Assembly (NCBI GenBank): GCA_947475995.1
Contig: CANJNI010000008.1
Location: 1 to 64,000 of the forward strand
Source: Beijerinckiaceae bacterium
Lineage (GTDB): Bacteria; Pseudomonadota; Alphaproteobacteria; Rhizobiales; Beijerinckiaceae
Reading direction: 5' to 3'
Length of the DNA: 64,000 bases
Shown here one piece after another: positions 61,985 through 64,000 of this stretch. A model generated the notes under the pieces. It was not told where the DNA came from. It saw nothing but the letters and a program-made list of their open reading frames with translations, and did no database searches. Each line of letters opens with the position of its first letter. The first letter of the stretch is position 1. A program made the translations under genes and the position numbers.

Positions 61985-62770
61985 TCAGGTGCCGCTGCCG
62001 CCGCCGAGGTGCTGCCCGGCGTCCATCCGGATGGCTTCGCCCGTCATCGTCCCAAAGCCCTCGATCACCGAAAGCGCGGCTTGCGCAACGTCAATCGGCC
62101 AGAGGCCCTTGCCGAGAGGAAACTGCTTCTTGGCCGCTTCCACACGCGCCTGATAGGCTTCGTCGCTGAGGATCTTGTTGGTCCATGGACCGAACAGTCC
62201 ACCGGGGCACAAGGCATTGACGCGCACTTCCGGAGCGAGCGCGCGCGCCATCGAGAGCGTGAGATTGTTCAGCGCGGCCTTCGAGGCGCAATAGGCCATC
62301 GAACTGCCGCCCGCCCGGAAAGCGCCCACGGACGAAATGTTCACGATGGCGCCGTCGCCGTGCGCCTTCAGATGAGGCGCTGCGGCGCGGCACATCTGGA
62401 AATTGCCGATGACGTTCACCGCGAAGACGCGCTCGAACTCGGCGCGGTCCAGCAGGTGCAGGTCCTTGTGCTTGATGGGATTGGTGGTGGCGGCGTTGTT
62501 GATCAGGATGTCGAGCCGCCCGAAGGCTTTCACAGCCTCGTTGACCATGTTCACGCAATCGGCGTCTTCGGCCACGTTGCCCTTGACGACGACGACCTTG
62601 ACCCCGTGCGCGCGGCAATCGGCCGCGACCTGTTCGGCGCCCGCCGCGTTGCCCGCATAGTTCACCAGAACGTTGCAGCCGCGCGAAGCGAGAAGTTTGG
62701 CGGCTTCGCCCCCGATGCCTTCTGGCGAACTCGAACCCGTGACGATGGCAGCTTTACCCTTGACGTTCAT
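61985..62770 (-). CDS. Short-chain dehydrogenase/reductase (SDR)
   Basis: A 261-residue classical SDR. The cofactor motif is TGSSSPEGIGGEAA (a longer loop than the usual TGxxxGIG), NNAA replaces NNAG, the catalytic serine is in NISSVGAF and YCASKAA gives YxxxK. Substrate unknown. gaggagacgc before ATG 62770 fixes the start. It converges on the methyltransferase-like gene with no gap. Confidence 0.88.
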   Translation of the reverse strand: MNVKGKAAIVTGSSSPEGIGGEAAKLLASRGCNVLVNYAGNAAGAEQVAADCRAHGVKVVVVKGNVAEDADCVNMVNEAVKAFGRLDILINNAATTNPIKHKDLHLLDRAEFERVFAVNVIGNFQMCRAAAPHLKAHGDGAIVNISSVGAFRAGGSSMAYCASKAALNNLTLSMARALAPEVRVNALCPGGLFGPWTNKILSDEAYQARVEAAKKQFPLGKGLWPIDVAQAALSVIEGFGTMTGEAIRMDAGQHLGGGSGT

Positions 62771-62821
62771 GCGTCTCCTCCATGTTGGAGACACAATAGC
62801 GGGGCTGCGGCGGGAGGCAAC

Positions 62822-62851
62822 GTCATTGCGAATGCAGCGAAGCGATCCATG
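62822..62851. repeat. Partial copy of the 'cattgcgag' intergenic repeat
   Basis: gtcattgcgaatgcagcgaa followed by gcgatccat matches the left half of the longer elements. The right half is absent or eroded in the 40 bases that follow. Confidence 0.55.
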
Positions 62852-62890
62852 AGGCTTTCGCGGCCGGACAGCGGGCGTGGGAGAGTGCGA

Positions 62891-64000
62891 TTAACGAACG
62901 TGCCGGGCCGTCCGGGTGCGCATCGTCACCAGTTCTTCCGCCGCAGTGGGATGCACCGCCATGGTGGCGTCGAAGTCGGCCTTGCTGGCCCCCATCTTGA
63001 TGGCGATTCCCAGGAGCTGCGCCATCTCGCCCGCCTCGTGGCCTAGAATGTGGACTCCCAGCACCTTGTCGTGCTTGCCGTCGACGATGATCTTCATGAT
63101 CGTCTTTTCCTGACGGCCCGAGAGCGTCGCCTTCATGGGACGAAAGCTCGCCTGATAGATGTCGACGATGTCGTGGGTGCGGCGCGCTTCGGTTTCGGTG
63201 AAACCCACCGTGCCGATTTCCGGCGTGGTGAAGACGGCGGTCGGCACGTTGGCGTGCGACACAAGTGTAGGTTTCTCCCCGAAAACACTGTCCGCGAAGG
63301 CATGGCCCTCGCGAATCGCCACGGGCGTCAGGTTGATGCGGTTGGTGACGTCGCCGACTGCGAAGATCGACGGCGTGCTGGTGCGCGAGTGCGCGTCGAC
63401 CTTGATGGCGCCAACCTCGTCGACCGCCACATCGGCGTTCTCGAGGCCCAGTGCGCGCGTGTGAGGGCGACGTCCTGTGGCGAGCATCACCTGATCGCTG
63501 AACGCTTCGCCGCCGTCGGTGAGCGTGACCCGGTAGCCGGACGCGCTCTTCTCGATCAGCAGCGGCAGCGCGCCGAAATGGAACGAGACGCCTGCATGGA
63601 CCAGCGCATCGCGCATCCCGTTGCGCATGTCCTCGTCGAAGCCGCGCAGAACGTTGTCGGCGCGCATGCACATCGTCACCTGCACGCCAAGTCGCGCCAG
63701 CATCGAGGCGAATTCCACCGCGATATAGCCGCCGCCCACGATCAGCAGCCGACGCGGCAATTCGGGAAGGTCGAACACTTCATTCGACGAGATGGCATGT
63801 TCAATGCCCGGAACAGCCGGTTCCATGACGGGCGATGCGCCCGTGGCGACCAGAATGTAGCGGGCGCGCACGAGACGTCCGTCGGCTTCGAGACGAACGC
63901 AGTTCGGGTCCTCGATGGTGGCCCGTGTCTCCTCGATGGCGACGCCTGCACGCTCCAGATTGGCGCGATAGATGCCGGAGAGGCGCGAGATTTCCTTCTC
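62891..64000 (-). CDS. gor: Glutathione-disulfide reductase, partial (N-terminus beyond window)
   Basis: The visible 370 residues of a FAD-dependent pyridine nucleotide-disulfide reductase. YILVATGASP (FAD), LLIVGGGYIAVEFASML (NADPH Rossmann loop), SIFAVGDVTNRINLTPVA (second FAD motif) and the C-terminal VHPTAAEELVTM with the catalytic His-Pro (HPTxxE) of glutathione reductase are present. The redox CxxxxC is off the edge. Recycles glutathione, which fits the GST genes in the window. The gene continues past 64000. Confidence 0.9.
   Translation of the reverse strand, partial: EKEISRLSGIYRANLERAGVAIEETRATIEDPNCVRLEADGRLVRARYILVATGASPVMEPAVPGIEHAISSNEVFDLPELPRRLLIVGGGYIAVEFASMLARLGVQVTMCMRADNVLRGFDEDMRNGMRDALVHAGVSFHFGALPLLIEKSASGYRVTLTDGGEAFSDQVMLATGRRPHTRALGLENADVAVDEVGAIKVDAHSRTSTPSIFAVGDVTNRINLTPVAIREGHAFADSVFGEKPTLVSHANVPTAVFTTPEIGTVGFTETEARRTHDIVDIYQASFRPMKATLSGRQEKTIMKIIVDGKHDKVLGVHILGHEAGEMAQLLGIAIKMGASKADFDATMAVHPTAAEELVTMRTRTARHVR

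Overview
The window looks like a chromosomal segment of a high-GC alphaproteobacterium of the order Hyphomicrobiales, probably near the Bradyrhizobiaceae/Xanthobacteraceae. The grounds are protein families and style rather than any marker gene: DUF1489, DUF1289, a membrane-type DnaJ, TRAP and TctA carriers, a PleC-type histidine kinase, and two families of intergenic palindromic repeats typical of that group (copies at 290-433 and at 14109, 17585, 56916 and 62822). Genes are dense, on both strands, in short operons that often overlap by 1-8 bases or abut with no gap. There is no rRNA, CRISPR array, prophage or complete insertion sequence.

Layout. 1-150 is the tail of an IS3-family element. 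290-3055 holds repeats, a glutamylcyclotransferase-like gene, acylphosphatase overlapping lipB tail to tail, tRNA-Leu(GAG) and a small hypothetical gene. 3-9.7 kb carries a LuxR-type regulator with a PAS-like protein, a GH25 lipoprotein, a MetE-like enzyme, a D,D-carboxypeptidase with a SPOR domain, and a DnaJ/VWA pair. 9.8-14 kb has an ECF sigma/anti-sigma pair, a Bax-inhibitor-1 family protein and a TctA-TctB fusion permease. 14-25 kb is metabolic: SDR, class II aldolase, GST, CocE-type hydrolase, PhoX phosphatase facing an S1/P1-type nuclease, dusA and a hydroxyisobutyrate dehydrogenase homologue. 25-28.4 kb has a cobS operon divergent from cobT. 28-39 kb has a large membrane protein, a secreted S10 peptidase, a histidine kinase, GST, an MBL-fold enzyme, a frameshifted uracil-DNA glycosylase homologue and a dehydrogenase. 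39-48 kb has mobA and moaA, an Mrp ATPase, a full TRAP transporter and an L,D-transpeptidase. 48-50 kb has a YeeE-type thiosulfate permease behind an AT-rich palindrome.

50-57 kb is the most unusual part: a stand-alone HNH-type protein, a beta-helix protein, a carboxymethylhydroxymuconate isomerase homologue, and an ACMSD-like amidohydrolase divergent from two coupled single-domain cupins followed by an EutA-like ATPase with no ethanolamine ammonia-lyase genes nearby. This reads as an undescribed catabolic or cofactor-maintenance module. 57-64 kb has a HAD phosphatase, a DODA-type dioxygenase, class II DAHP synthase with dgkA, a type III polyketide synthase coupled to an isoprenylcysteine-methyltransferase-like gene (arranged like Bacillus bpsA-bpsB), an SDR, and a glutathione reductase gene running off the end.

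Other points worth a look: an orphan promoter-plus-terminator at 34.6-34.8 kb that could be a small RNA gene, and the nested hairpin in front of the D,D-carboxypeptidase gene. All functional calls come from reading the translated sequence. No database search was run.
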